The notes under the pieces: model-generated
What the model saw: only the letters and a program-made list of their open reading frames with translations
Databases searched by the model: none
What the model was told of the DNA's origin: nothing
Assembly (NCBI RefSeq): GCF_015101885.1
Contig: NZ_CP062941.1
Coordinates: 1 to 64,000, forward strand
Direction: 5' to 3'
Origin: Massilia litorea
Lineage (GTDB): Bacteria > Pseudomonadota > Gammaproteobacteria > Burkholderiales > Burkholderiaceae_D
DNA length: 64,000 bases
Part shown: piece after piece, positions 15,874 to 23,926 of the stretch
How positions within the stretch are numbered: position 1 is the stretch's first letter
Layout of the letters: every line of letters begins with the position of its first letter
Position numbers and translations under genes: made by a program

Positions 15874-15914
15874 TCACGGCTAGCTCCGGCTGAACCCAGC
15901 CGGGCGTAACATGG

Positions 15915-15943
15915 GCCAGCCGCACTCCGGCTGGCTTTTTTTT
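15915..15943 (+). terminator. Rho-independent terminator of flagellin 3
   Basis: GCCAGCCG-CACT-CCGGCTGGC stem followed by eight T. The T-run ends only about 10 bases before the start of the next gene. Confidence 0.93.
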
Positions 15944-15953
15944 GGATCGCGCC

Positions 15954-16787
15954 ATGAATCCTCTTTCGCTCTCGGCTCCCCTTCTCCCCCCGACCATGCC
16001 GCAGTTGCAGGTCGGTGCGGTCTCCCCGGTCGCGGCGGTCGCCTTTGCCGCCGCAGAGGCCGAACTGCCGCTGCCCCAATCGCAGCCGCTTCCCCTCGCC
16101 CTTGCCGCTGCGGACACCGGGCCGGGAGACGGCGCCGCGATGCGTCCGGACCAGGTGTTCATGTCGCGCCAGATGAGCTTCGGGCCCAGCGATGGCCGTA
16201 CGCTGGCGGGCAACTGGCGCACGATGGTCGGCAATTACGGGGCGACGCTGCTCGAACGCGACCTGCGCACCCGCGGCGGCGCGCTGGCGCCTGCCTCGCT
16301 GCTCGCGGGCCAGGAAGGACGCACGCCGGGGCGCGCACTCGACGGCCAGCTGCTGCCGGCCGATGCCTGGCGCTTCACGGTGCACGCGGGCAGCGCCCAG
16401 GCCCAGCATTTGCAGGTCTTGCGCAAGGGAGCCGACGGCAGCGGCGGACGCCGGCGCCAGCCGCGCGCGGCGCTGCGACTGGAACTCGAGCTGGCCGACG
16501 GCACCCATGTCGCGGTGCAGGTCGAGCCGGTGCCGGGCGGCGTCGCCATCGAGATGGCGGCGCCCGATGCCGCGGCGCTGGCGCGCCTGCGCGCCCTGCA
16601 GCCGGCCCTCGACGCAGCGGTGGAACGCGCGGGACTGGTCGTGGTGAGGTGGCATTTCAGGACCGGCATCGTGCCGGCCGGGGCGGCGCACGCGCTGCTG
16701 GCGGCGGAGGATGCGGCGGAGGTGTTGACCTTGCCGGTGTTCCGGGCGGTGGCGGAGTTGGCCTTGATGTTGCCGGCGCAGGGGTGA
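15954..16787 (+). CDS. unknown protein, FliK C-terminus-like
   Basis: A 277-residue protein. The first 60 or so residues are Ala/Pro/Leu-rich. The C-terminal half (LRLELELADGTHVAVQVEPV, VAIEMAAPDAAALARLRAL, LDAAVERAGLVVVRWHF) resembles the Flg_hook domain of FliK: a strand, then an amphipathic helix with Leu spacing, then a last strand. It could be a second hook-length or export-linked protein. The match is by pattern only, and the true hook-length gene is at 31162. Its start lies directly after the terminator T-run of flagellin 3, so expression may depend on read-through. Confidence 0.55.
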   Translation: MNPLSLSAPLLPPTMPQLQVGAVSPVAAVAFAAAEAELPLPQSQPLPLALAAADTGPGDGAAMRPDQVFMSRQMSFGPSDGRTLAGNWRTMVGNYGATLLERDLRTRGGALAPASLLAGQEGRTPGRALDGQLLPADAWRFTVHAGSAQAQHLQVLRKGADGSGGRRRQPRAALRLELELADGTHVAVQVEPVPGGVAIEMAAPDAAALARLRALQPALDAAVERAGLVVVRWHFRTGIVPAGAAHALLAAEDAAEVLTLPVFRAVAELALMLPAQG

Positions 16788-16819
16788 TTGGCTGGCCGTA
16801 GTGGTTTGCATGGGTACGA

Positions 16820-16920
16820 ACGCGTGGGCACGGGTGCCCACCCTACGTTACACAAGCGCCAATGGTGAAAAACACCTGCTACCGTCGTGCATCGTAGGGT
16901 GGGCACCTGTGCCCACGCGT
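16820..16920. repeat. REP-like inverted pair (28-bp arms)
   Basis: The arm at 16820-16847 and its inverted copy at 16893-16920 differ at one base. Each arm contains GTAGGGTGGGCAC-N2-GTGCCCACGCG, itself a small palindrome. Related single copies occur at 58169-58192 and 63571-63598. It sits between convergent genes and could act as a transcription barrier. Confidence 0.75.
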
Positions 16921-16943
16921 TTACATCGTGTGCACGTCGCGAA

Positions 16944-19037
16944 TTACCCTACCGTCCCCACGATCGACACTTCCCGGTTCTCGGGAATCTCGTTATACGA
17001 CAGCACATTCAGCCCCGGCGCAAACAGCTTGGCATAACGCGCCAGCAGCGGCCGCACCTGCGGCAGCACCAGCAGCAGCGGCGGCGTGTGCTGCCCCTTC
17101 ATCTGCTCGCGCGCGACCGGCATGTTGATCTGCAGTTGCGACAGCAGCTGCGGATCGATCGGGTAGTTGTCCAGCGCGACCTTCCCGCCCCCGCTCTGGC
17201 GCGCCTGGTTCAGGGAACCGAGCAGCATGTTTTCCAACTCGGCCGACAGGTTAAAGGCCGGCATGTCCTTCTTCTTGCCGAACAGGCCGGAGACGATCTG
17301 GCGCCGCAGCGCGCAGCGCACTTCGGCCGCCAGCAGGATCGGATCCTTGGTGGTTTCCGAAGAGTCCAGCAGCGTGGTGCCGATGACGACGATATCCTTC
17401 AGCGACACGCCTTCCGCCAATAACACGCGGAACACCCGCAGCAGCTGGGTGTGGTTCAGCGCCTTTTCCAGTGCGCTCGCGAGCTTCGGCGAGAGCGCAG
17501 TCAGGCGCTCCATCAGCGCCGGCACGTCGTCGTGGCGGAACAGTTCGTGCAGGTGGTCGCGGATCACTTTCGAGCAGTGGGTCGCGATCACGCTCGGCAC
17601 CTCGACCACCTGGTAACCGAGGCCCAGCGCATGGCCCTTCTGGTCGGGCGTGATCCAGGTGACGGCCATTCCAAAGGCCGGTTCCAGGCCCGGGATGCCA
17701 TCGAGTTCGCCGTAGACGTTGGGCGACGGGATCGCCATCAGGTGTTCGGGATGAACCTCGCCCTCGGCCACGACCACGCCCGACAGGCTGACCGAATACT
17801 GCGAAGGCCGCAATGCGAGATCGTCGCGCACGCCGATGGCGGGCAACAGCACGCCCATCGACTCGGACAGGCTCTGGCGGATGCCCTTGATGCGCTTGGT
17901 GAGCTGCTCGCCCTGCGCCTTGTCGACCATGTTCACGAGTTTATAACCGACCGCCACCGAAATCGGCTGCACCACCGGCAGCTGTTCCCAGTCGAGTTCC
18001 GGCGCGCGGTCGTCGCGCAGGGCCGCTTCGATCGCGGCCACGCCGGCATTGTCGGCCGGCTGCACGCGGGTATGCAGGCGCCAGCCGGCGTAGCCCAGGG
18101 CGGCGGCGAAGACGAAGAAGACCAGCTTCGGCATGCCCGGCACCAGGGCCAGGATCACCATCACGCCGGAGGCGGCGAACAGCGTCGTCGGCTGGGCCAG
18201 CAGCTGGCTGCCGACCTGTTTATCGAGGTCCCCTGCTTCGCCGATGCGCGTCACCAGGATGGCGGCGGCGGCCGACAGCAGCAGCGCGGGGATCTGCGCG
18301 ACCAGGCCGTCGCCGATGGTGAGCAGCGCATACACGCGGAAGGCTTCGCCGAGCGGCAGGTCGTACATCAGCGAACCGATTGCGATACCGCCGATCAGGT
18401 TGATGATCAGGATCAGGATCGAGGCGACGGCATCGCCGCGCACGAATTTGGAAGCGCCGTCCATCGCGCCGTAGAAGTCGGCTTCGGCGGCGACTTCCTT
18501 GCGGCGCAGCTGCGCTTTTTCCTGATTGATCAGTCCCGCGTTCAGGTCGGCGTCGATCGCCATCTGTTTGCCGGGCAGCGCGTCGAGGGTGAAGCGCGCC
18601 GACACTTCGGAGATACGTTCCGAACCCTTGGTCACGACCACGAAATTAATGATCATCAGGATGATGAACACCACCAGGCCGACCACGAAATTGCCGCCGA
18701 TGACGACGTTGCCGAAGGATTCGATGACGTTACCGGCGGCGTGCGTGCCTTCGTGGCCATGCAGCAGGACCACGCGCGTGGAGGCCACATTCAGGGCGAG
18801 GCGCATCAGCGTGGTGCCGAGAATGACCGTCGGGAAGACCGAGAAGTCGAGCGGCCGGCGGGCAGAGACCGCGACCAGGATCACGATCAGGGCCAGCACG
18901 ATGTTGAAGGTGAACAGGACGTCGAGCAGCACCGGCGGCAGCGGCAGCATGATCATCCCCAGCAGCATCAGGAGGAAGACCGGGGCGGCAAACTTCTGGC
19001 GCCGCAGTTCGGCGATAAAGGCGTTCAGGGAATTCAT
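16944..19037 (-). CDS. flhA: flagellar export gate protein FlhA
   Basis: A 697-residue inner-membrane export-apparatus protein. Eight predicted TM segments lie in residues 1-320, with the conserved FHIPEP-type loop (RPLDFSVFPTVILGTTLMRL, GSERISEVSARFTLDALPGKQ). The large cytoplasmic chaperone-docking domain (about 350-697) follows. Length is standard. It is last in the fliM-N-P-Q-R-flhB-flhA operon and overlaps flhB by 4 bases. Confidence 0.97.
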   Translation of the reverse strand: MNSLNAFIAELRRQKFAAPVFLLMLLGMIMLPLPPVLLDVLFTFNIVLALIVILVAVSARRPLDFSVFPTVILGTTLMRLALNVASTRVVLLHGHEGTHAAGNVIESFGNVVIGGNFVVGLVVFIILMIINFVVVTKGSERISEVSARFTLDALPGKQMAIDADLNAGLINQEKAQLRRKEVAAEADFYGAMDGASKFVRGDAVASILILIINLIGGIAIGSLMYDLPLGEAFRVYALLTIGDGLVAQIPALLLSAAAAILVTRIGEAGDLDKQVGSQLLAQPTTLFAASGVMVILALVPGMPKLVFFVFAAALGYAGWRLHTRVQPADNAGVAAIEAALRDDRAPELDWEQLPVVQPISVAVGYKLVNMVDKAQGEQLTKRIKGIRQSLSESMGVLLPAIGVRDDLALRPSQYSVSLSGVVVAEGEVHPEHLMAIPSPNVYGELDGIPGLEPAFGMAVTWITPDQKGHALGLGYQVVEVPSVIATHCSKVIRDHLHELFRHDDVPALMERLTALSPKLASALEKALNHTQLLRVFRVLLAEGVSLKDIVVIGTTLLDSSETTKDPILLAAEVRCALRRQIVSGLFGKKKDMPAFNLSAELENMLLGSLNQARQSGGGKVALDNYPIDPQLLSQLQINMPVAREQMKGQHTPPLLLVLPQVRPLLARYAKLFAPGLNVLSYNEIPENREVSIVGTVG

Positions 19038-20167
19038 GAAGCGGATACCTCGCTCAAATGGTGTGGCACGGCCACGTCATTGGGGAACCGTGGGGGCGCC
19101 TGGCGCCGGCCATCACGGAAAGCATTCAATTGCAGCACATAGTTCAGCACCTGCGACACGGCCTGGTAAAGCTGGGCCGGAATCTGCTGCTGCACCTGGC
19201 TGGTGTTGTAGATCGCGCGCGCCAGCGGCGGCAGCGACACTGTCTCGATCTTGTGTTTCGCGGCGACGCCCTTGATGTAGAGCGCCATCTCGTCGACGCC
19301 CTTGGCCACCACGTACGGCGCCTCGGCACGGTTCGTATCGTATTTCAGGGCCACCGCGTAGTGCTCGGGATTGACGATCACGACGTCGGCCGTCGGCACC
19401 GTCTTGTTCACGCTGCGCTGGGCCAGCTGGCGCTGCAACTGGCGCACGCGCTGCTTCACTTCAGGGCGGCCCTCGCTGGTCTTGTGTTCTTCCTTCTGGT
19501 CCTGCTTGCTCATCCGCTGGTTCTTCGCAAACTGGAAGGCCTGGATCGGCACGTCGAGCACGGCGAAGATCACGAACACGGCGACCAGCGCGAACAGAGC
19601 GTCGAACATCATCGTCCCGCCGTGCACGATGGCGTCGCCCAGGGGCAGGCGTTGCAGGTCGATGTAGCCCGAGATGCCGGAGCGCGTCACGTGCACCAGC
19701 ACGAAGCCCAGCACGACCGCCTTGCCCACCGCGACCGCAAAGCCGACCAGGTGCTTCTGGCTGAGCAGGTTGCCCAGGTTTTTCATCGGACTGAGGCGCT
19801 CGGCCTTCGGCATCAGGTTCTGCCCCGACATCACCCACCCGCCCGGCACCAGGCCGCCGACGACGATCGCCGCCGGCACCACCGCCAGCGGCAGCACCAT
19901 CTTGACGAACAGCGTGGCGGCGGCCATGAAGACCACCGACATCGCGTTTTCCATCGCCCCCGTTTCTCCGAGCGGAACGAAGACGAGCCTGAAGATCGAC
20001 CTGAACGATTCCAGGTAGGCCGGCAGCATCATCGAGAACACCTTCAGGCTCACCAGGATACCGATTGCGGTGGCCAGATCGCGCGAGCGGACCACCTGCC
20101 CTTCCTGGCGCGCTTTCCTCAGCTTTTGCGCTGAGGCCTTTTCGGTTTTGTCGCCGGTATCAGCCAC
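19034..20167 (-). CDS. flhB: export substrate-switch protein FlhB with NPEH cleavage motif
   Basis: A 377-residue protein with four TM segments (about 30-210) and a cytoplasmic switch domain. The self-cleavage loop reads VIVNPEHYAVALKYD (Asn266-Pro267-Glu268-His269), where most FlhB/YscU proteins have NPTH. Asn and Pro, the cleaved bond, are kept. The N-terminus (DKTEKASAQKLRKARQEGQV) is typical. FlhB controls the change from rod/hook to filament export. It overlaps fliR by 8 bases. Confidence 0.96.
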   Translation of the reverse strand: MADTGDKTEKASAQKLRKARQEGQVVRSRDLATAIGILVSLKVFSMMLPAYLESFRSIFRLVFVPLGETGAMENAMSVVFMAAATLFVKMVLPLAVVPAAIVVGGLVPGGWVMSGQNLMPKAERLSPMKNLGNLLSQKHLVGFAVAVGKAVVLGFVLVHVTRSGISGYIDLQRLPLGDAIVHGGTMMFDALFALVAVFVIFAVLDVPIQAFQFAKNQRMSKQDQKEEHKTSEGRPEVKQRVRQLQRQLAQRSVNKTVPTADVVIVNPEHYAVALKYDTNRAEAPYVVAKGVDEMALYIKGVAAKHKIETVSLPPLARAIYNTSQVQQQIPAQLYQAVSQVLNYVLQLNAFRDGRRQAPPRFPNDVAVPHHLSEVSAS

Positions 20168-20936
20168 GAGCGGCCCTCATCTGTTGCTGCAGCATTTCGA
20201 GTACCGCATTCGTCACCTGGATATAGTGTTCGGGGATGAAGCGCACCAGCTGCACCAGCATCATCAGGCCGAAGATGGTCACCAGCGAAAAGCCCAGCGA
20301 AAACAGATTCAGAGAGGGCGCCACGCGGTTCAGGAAGCCGAAGCCGATCTGCACCACCATCGTCGAAAACACGATCGGGAGCGCCAGCAGCATGGCCGCG
20401 GCGAACACCCAGCCCACGTTCAGCGCCACCGTCTGCAGCACGATCGACCCGAGCCCCTGCCCCACCGGCCAGGCGTGGAAGCTCTGGCCCAGGACCGTCG
20501 TCAGCACGAGGTGCCCGTCGATCGCGAAGAAGACGAAGATCGCGACCAGCGCCAGCAGGCTCGAGATCACGTCCGACTGCTGGCCGTTGACCGGGTCGTT
20601 CATCTGCGCCATCGAAAAGCCGATCTGGCTCGAGGCGAGAAAGCCGAGCATCGAGATGGCCGATGTTGCGAACTGCAGCGCGAAACCCATCACGCCGCCG
20701 ATCACCGCCTGCTCGAACATGGCGACCACGCCGGCCAGCGAAAACGGATCGGGCATGGCCATGTTTTTCGTCAGCGGCAGCATCAGGAAGGCGATCACCA
20801 GCGACAGCAGCGCGCGCACGGGAATCGGCACCATGCCGTCGCCGATCGCCGGCGCGCTCGATAACAGCGCCATGATGCGGCAGAACGGCCACCACAGGGC
20901 GCCGATCAACGGCAGCAGGTAGCTGACGAAATCCAT
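20160..20936 (-). CDS. fliR: flagellar export protein FliR
   Basis: A 258-residue polytopic export-gate protein with 5-6 hydrophobic segments. Conserved FliR blocks are PAIGDGMVPIPVRALLSLVI, GFSMAQMNDPVNGQQSDVIS and NRVAPSLNLFSLGF. It forms the FliPQR pore with the two genes upstream. Its start codon follows the fliQ stop directly. Confidence 0.96.
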   Translation of the reverse strand: MDFVSYLLPLIGALWWPFCRIMALLSSAPAIGDGMVPIPVRALLSLVIAFLMLPLTKNMAMPDPFSLAGVVAMFEQAVIGGVMGFALQFATSAISMLGFLASSQIGFSMAQMNDPVNGQQSDVISSLLALVAIFVFFAIDGHLVLTTVLGQSFHAWPVGQGLGSIVLQTVALNVGWVFAAAMLLALPIVFSTMVVQIGFGFLNRVAPSLNLFSLGFSLVTIFGLMMLVQLVRFIPEHYIQVTNAVLEMLQQQMRAARG

Positions 20937-21206
20937 CTAGCTTGCTAATGTGGCCGCGCGCTGGAACACCGACACGCAATAGTCCATCAGGTAGCCGGTC
21001 ATCCAGTGACCGGCCAGGATCAGCGCCGCCAGCGTCACCAGGAGGCGCGGCAGGAAGCTGAGGGTTTGTTCGTTGATCTGGGTGGCCGCCTGCACCAGGG
21101 CGACGACCAGGCCCATGAGCAGGCCCGGCACCACCAGAACCAGCACCAGCAGCATCACCACGCGCAGCGCTTCGGCGATCAGGTCGACCGCAACATCAGG
21201 ATTCAT
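20937..21206 (-). CDS. fliQ: flagellar export protein FliQ
   Basis: An 89-residue, two-TM protein with the expected FliQ length. Conserved stretches are LIAEALRVVMLLVLVLVVPGLLMG and ALVQAATQINEQTLSFLPRL. It is part of the FliP5Q4R1 export pore. Confidence 0.96.
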   Translation of the reverse strand: MNPDVAVDLIAEALRVVMLLVLVLVVPGLLMGLVVALVQAATQINEQTLSFLPRLLVTLAALILAGHWMTGYLMDYCVSVFQRAATLAS

Positions 21207-21220
21207 TTGAAGGCTCCGGG

Positions 21221-22009
21221 CTAATAACCGTGGATACTGCCCACGAGCGTGTTGACGGTCAGGGTCCAGCCGTCCACCAGCACGAACAGCAGCAGCTTGA
21301 ACGGAAGCGAAATGACGAGCGGCGACAGCATCATCATTCCCATCGCCATCAGCACCGAGGACACCACCAGGTCGATGATCAGGAAGGGAATGAAGAGCAT
21401 GGCGCCGATCTGGAACGCGGTCTTCAGTTCGGACAGCACGAAGGCGGCCAGCTTGACGGTGAAGGCACGCTCCTCGGGCTTCATCGCAGGCGCTTCGCCG
21501 GCCAGGTGCGCAACCTGGGCCAGCGCGCTCTTGCTGGTCTGGGCCAGCATGAAGCGCGACAGCGGGACTTCGGCCGTTTTCAGGGCCTGCTCCAGGCCGA
21601 TCTTGTTCTGGTCATAGGGCAGGAAGGCTTCGTTCCAGACCTGCACGCCGATCGGGCGCATCACCAGCAGCGTGAGGATCAGCGCGATGCCGGTCACGAC
21701 CCGGCTCGGCAAGCCTTGCTGCAGGCCGAGGGCCTGGCGCAGCAGCGAGAGCACGATCACGAAGCGGGTGAAGCTGGTCGTCATCATGACCAGCACGGGC
21801 AGCAGCCCGAGCAGCGTCATCAGCACCAGGATCTGCGACTTGACGCTCATCCCGGTCTTGGCGCCAGGGATGACGCCCGCCATCAGGTCCTGGGCGTTGG
21901 CAGCGGAAGCAAACAACAGAAGAGCGGCGCCCGCCAGCGTCAACGCTGTCGCAGCGCGTAGCGCGGTGTCCCCGACACGGCGCGTAGCGGTGCTACTTAC
22001 CCTCATCAT
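21221..22009 (-). CDS. fliP: flagellar export protein FliP
   Basis: A 262-residue protein with a cleavable N-terminal signal peptide (ends ANAQDL). Conserved FliP blocks follow: TSFTRFVIVLSLLRQALGLQ, FLPYDQNKIGLEQAL, and LFIPFLIIDLVVSSVLMAMG with a Met-rich loop. Its ATG overlaps the fliN stop (ATGA). No fliO lies between fliN and fliP. Confidence 0.96.
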   Translation of the reverse strand: MMRVSSTATRRVGDTALRAATALTLAGAALLLFASAANAQDLMAGVIPGAKTGMSVKSQILVLMTLLGLLPVLVMMTTSFTRFVIVLSLLRQALGLQQGLPSRVVTGIALILTLLVMRPIGVQVWNEAFLPYDQNKIGLEQALKTAEVPLSRFMLAQTSKSALAQVAHLAGEAPAMKPEERAFTVKLAAFVLSELKTAFQIGAMLFIPFLIIDLVVSSVLMAMGMMMLSPLVISLPFKLLLFVLVDGWTLTVNTLVGSIHGY

Positions 22010-22344
22010 GCCGTGATCAGGTCCAGGTTCAGGCCGTCGAGATCGATCACCTTCAGGCCGTACTGTTCACCCGACACCACGACTTCAGCGCGCCCGATCG
22101 GAGCGCCGTTGACCTTGATGACCAGCGGTTCGCCGGCCACCGCGTCGAGCGGCAGCACGCTCGACGGACCGAGGTCCATCAGGTCCTGCAGCGAGATGCG
22201 GGCCGAGCCCACTTCCAGCGTCAGCGTGACCGGGATGCGGCGCATCATCTGCGGCAGGCGAGGATTGCGCGCGGGTGCGCCGACTTCCACGTTTTCGTCC
22301 AGCAGCACGTCGACATCCAGTTGATCGTTGAGGTTCATGTCCAT
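22006..22344 (-). CDS. fliN: motor switch protein FliN
   Basis: A 112-residue C-ring subunit consisting of a short N-terminal tail and one SpoA domain: IPVTLTLEVGSARISLQDLM, SVLPLDAVAGEPLVIKVNG and GRAEVVVSGEQYGLKVID. Length is normal for a short FliN. It is directly adjacent to the fliM stop. Confidence 0.95.
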   Translation of the reverse strand: MDMNLNDQLDVDVLLDENVEVGAPARNPRLPQMMRRIPVTLTLEVGSARISLQDLMDLGPSSVLPLDAVAGEPLVIKVNGAPIGRAEVVVSGEQYGLKVIDLDGLNLDLITA

Positions 22345-23217
22345 TTATTCAGCGTCTTCAAAAGAGGTTAAACACAGCTTGCCCTTGTGCTCGGCGACAG
22401 CCGCCGTGAACAGGCGCGCTTCGTCGAGCAGGACGTCGGCGCGGCCGACGGAAACCGGAATCACGTCGCCTACCTTCAGGCCGAACAGCGCCTCCAGCGT
22501 GATTTCATGGCTGATCAGGCGTCCGTCCAGCTTGACCTTCAGGCTGGTGCCGATCGATTCACCGGTGCGCTGCGCGCGTTGCGGGCGCTCCGGCTGCAGG
22601 GCCTGCAGGATCAGGCCCATCATGCGCGCATCCGGCGCCATGAAGCAGCGCGCGGTACTGCCGCCCTGCGGTTCGCGCAGGGTGACGGCCAATACCCAGG
22701 CGTTCTTGCCGGGTGCCGCCGCCGGCGTTGCAGCGGTGGGAGTCGATGCCGCCGCGCGCCGTTCGACCTCGACGCCGGCGGCGCTGGCGGCCACCCGTAC
22801 GCGCATCGCCAGCACTTCGAACAATTGCTGCGTCAGCGTGACGGCAAGGCGCTCTTCGGTGGCGGTGACGCGCTCGCCGGCCGGATCGCTCAGCGGCCTG
22901 GCCGGGCCCTTGGCGCTGTAGCGCGCTTCCAGCAGGCCCACCAGCAGGGCACGCTCGAAAGCGACGGCGGCCACGCCATGCGGTCCGCTCATCGACAGCC
23001 AGCGCAGGGCGCCGCCCTCCGGTGCGCGTTCGAAGGCGACCTGCGCCAGTTCGAAGCTGCTCCAGTAGCGGCGCCAGCCGGGTGCGGACAGCATCGCCGT
23101 CATATCCTCGGCGAAGGCGCCCGCAAACGACGGCAGCAAATGCACGGGCCGGCCCAGCAGGGCCGGATCGAGCACTTGATGGGGACGCTCTTGAACAGTT
23201 GAATTGTTAAACGGCAT
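22345..23217 (-). CDS. fliM: divergent FliM-like motor switch protein
   Basis: A 290-residue protein. The C-terminal SpoA domain is clear (SLKVKLDGRLISHEITLEAL, KVGDVIPVSVGRADVLLDEA, HKGKLCLTSFED). The N-terminus (MPFNNSTVQERPHQVLDPAL) lacks the LSQxEIDALL CheY-P-binding motif and the start is unlike normal FliM. An Ala-rich insert lies at about 165-190. Position at the head of fliM-N-P-Q-R supports the assignment. It probably forms a C-ring that does not answer CheY-P directly, as in lateral systems. The ribosome binding site is weak. Confidence 0.85.
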   Translation of the reverse strand: MPFNNSTVQERPHQVLDPALLGRPVHLLPSFAGAFAEDMTAMLSAPGWRRYWSSFELAQVAFERAPEGGALRWLSMSGPHGVAAVAFERALLVGLLEARYSAKGPARPLSDPAGERVTATEERLAVTLTQQLFEVLAMRVRVAASAAGVEVERRAAASTPTAATPAAAPGKNAWVLAVTLREPQGGSTARCFMAPDARMMGLILQALQPERPQRAQRTGESIGTSLKVKLDGRLISHEITLEALFGLKVGDVIPVSVGRADVLLDEARLFTAAVAEHKGKLCLTSFEDAE

Positions 23218-23269
23218 AAATGTCGTATTTAGAATAATTGGCAGGAAGTGTTTTTATTTCATTCCCTAA

Positions 23270-23285
23270 GGCAACAATTATACCT
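23270..23285 (-). promoter_or_regulatory. candidate promoter for fliM operon
   Basis: The minus strand reads AGGTATAATTGTTGCC. It has GG-N10-GC spacing with a TTGC -12 element (sigma-54-like), but it also contains a perfect TATAAT. The two readings cannot be separated by eye. It lies about 50 bases before the fliM start. Confidence 0.4.
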
Positions 23286-23466
23286 GCTTAGATGTTTCGG
23301 ATCACTTGATATTCCTCTTTGAATTCCCCGTTGCCCTACGGTAAGATCGTATCTTCAATTGCGCGCCTCCCTGCGGCACAGAGCGGCCTTACGAGGGAAA
23401 ACGTGAACTTTACAGCGGTTTGGATCATGTTTCTATGTAAGTTTAACATGCGCAATATTTAACATT

Positions 23467-23482
23467 TGGCGTAAAGGTCGCA
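23467..23482 (+). promoter_or_regulatory. candidate sigma-54 promoter for the fliE operon
   Basis: TGGCGTAAAGGTCGCA fits TGGCAC-N5-TTGCW, with the GG and GC pairs exactly 10 bases apart. It is 80 bases before fliE. The 344-base fliM-fliE gap holds no gene and must carry both divergent promoters. Confidence 0.5.
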
Positions 23483-23561
23483 GATTTTAATCGTCGAATG
23501 TCGCAGAAAAGCTACTCAGCCTGTCACCCACACGCAACATTGAACGCATAGGATTTAACAA

Positions 23562-23897
23562 ATGGGAATTGAAATAGCCGGTCAGATCAAAGCCGACCTT
23601 GCCGCACTGACAAACGAAGCGCAACGCCTGGCGATTGCATCATCTGTCGAACTGGCAACGCCCAGTGGTCAAACCGACTTCTCTTTTGCCCAGACGATGA
23701 AAAATGCGATCCAGGGCGTCGATGCCCAGGACCAGGCAGCGGCCGTCAAGATGGCGGACGTCGACAGCGGCAAGAGCGACGACCTGGTCGGCGCCATGCT
23801 GGCCAGCCAGGAAGCCAGCCTCTCCTTCTCGATGCTGATGCAGGTACGTAACAAGGTCATGGGCGCGGTCGACGAACTGATCAAGCTGCCGGTCTGA
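23562..23897 (+). CDS. fliE: hook-basal body protein FliE
   Basis: A 111-residue protein linking the MS-ring to the rod. The C-terminal helix is characteristic (GAMLASQEASLSFSMLMQVR, NKVMGAVDELIKLPV). It is the first gene of the long plus-strand operon. Confidence 0.94.
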   Translation: MGIEIAGQIKADLAALTNEAQRLAIASSVELATPSGQTDFSFAQTMKNAIQGVDAQDQAAAVKMADVDSGKSDDLVGAMLASQEASLSFSMLMQVRNKVMGAVDELIKLPV

Positions 23898-23926
23898 CTT
23901 AGTTGGAATAAACGGAAAACCTTAAC

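Noticed and set aside
15117..16841. Very long minus-strand open frame opposite flagellin 3 and the FliK-like gene
   Set aside because: It mirrors the codon-position GC bias of the plus-strand genes, and the same antisense frame is open in each flagellin copy. No protein family character or ribosome binding site.
21207..22010. Hidden fliO between fliN and fliP
   Set aside because: fliN and fliP overlap by four bases, so there is no room. fliO is absent from this operon.
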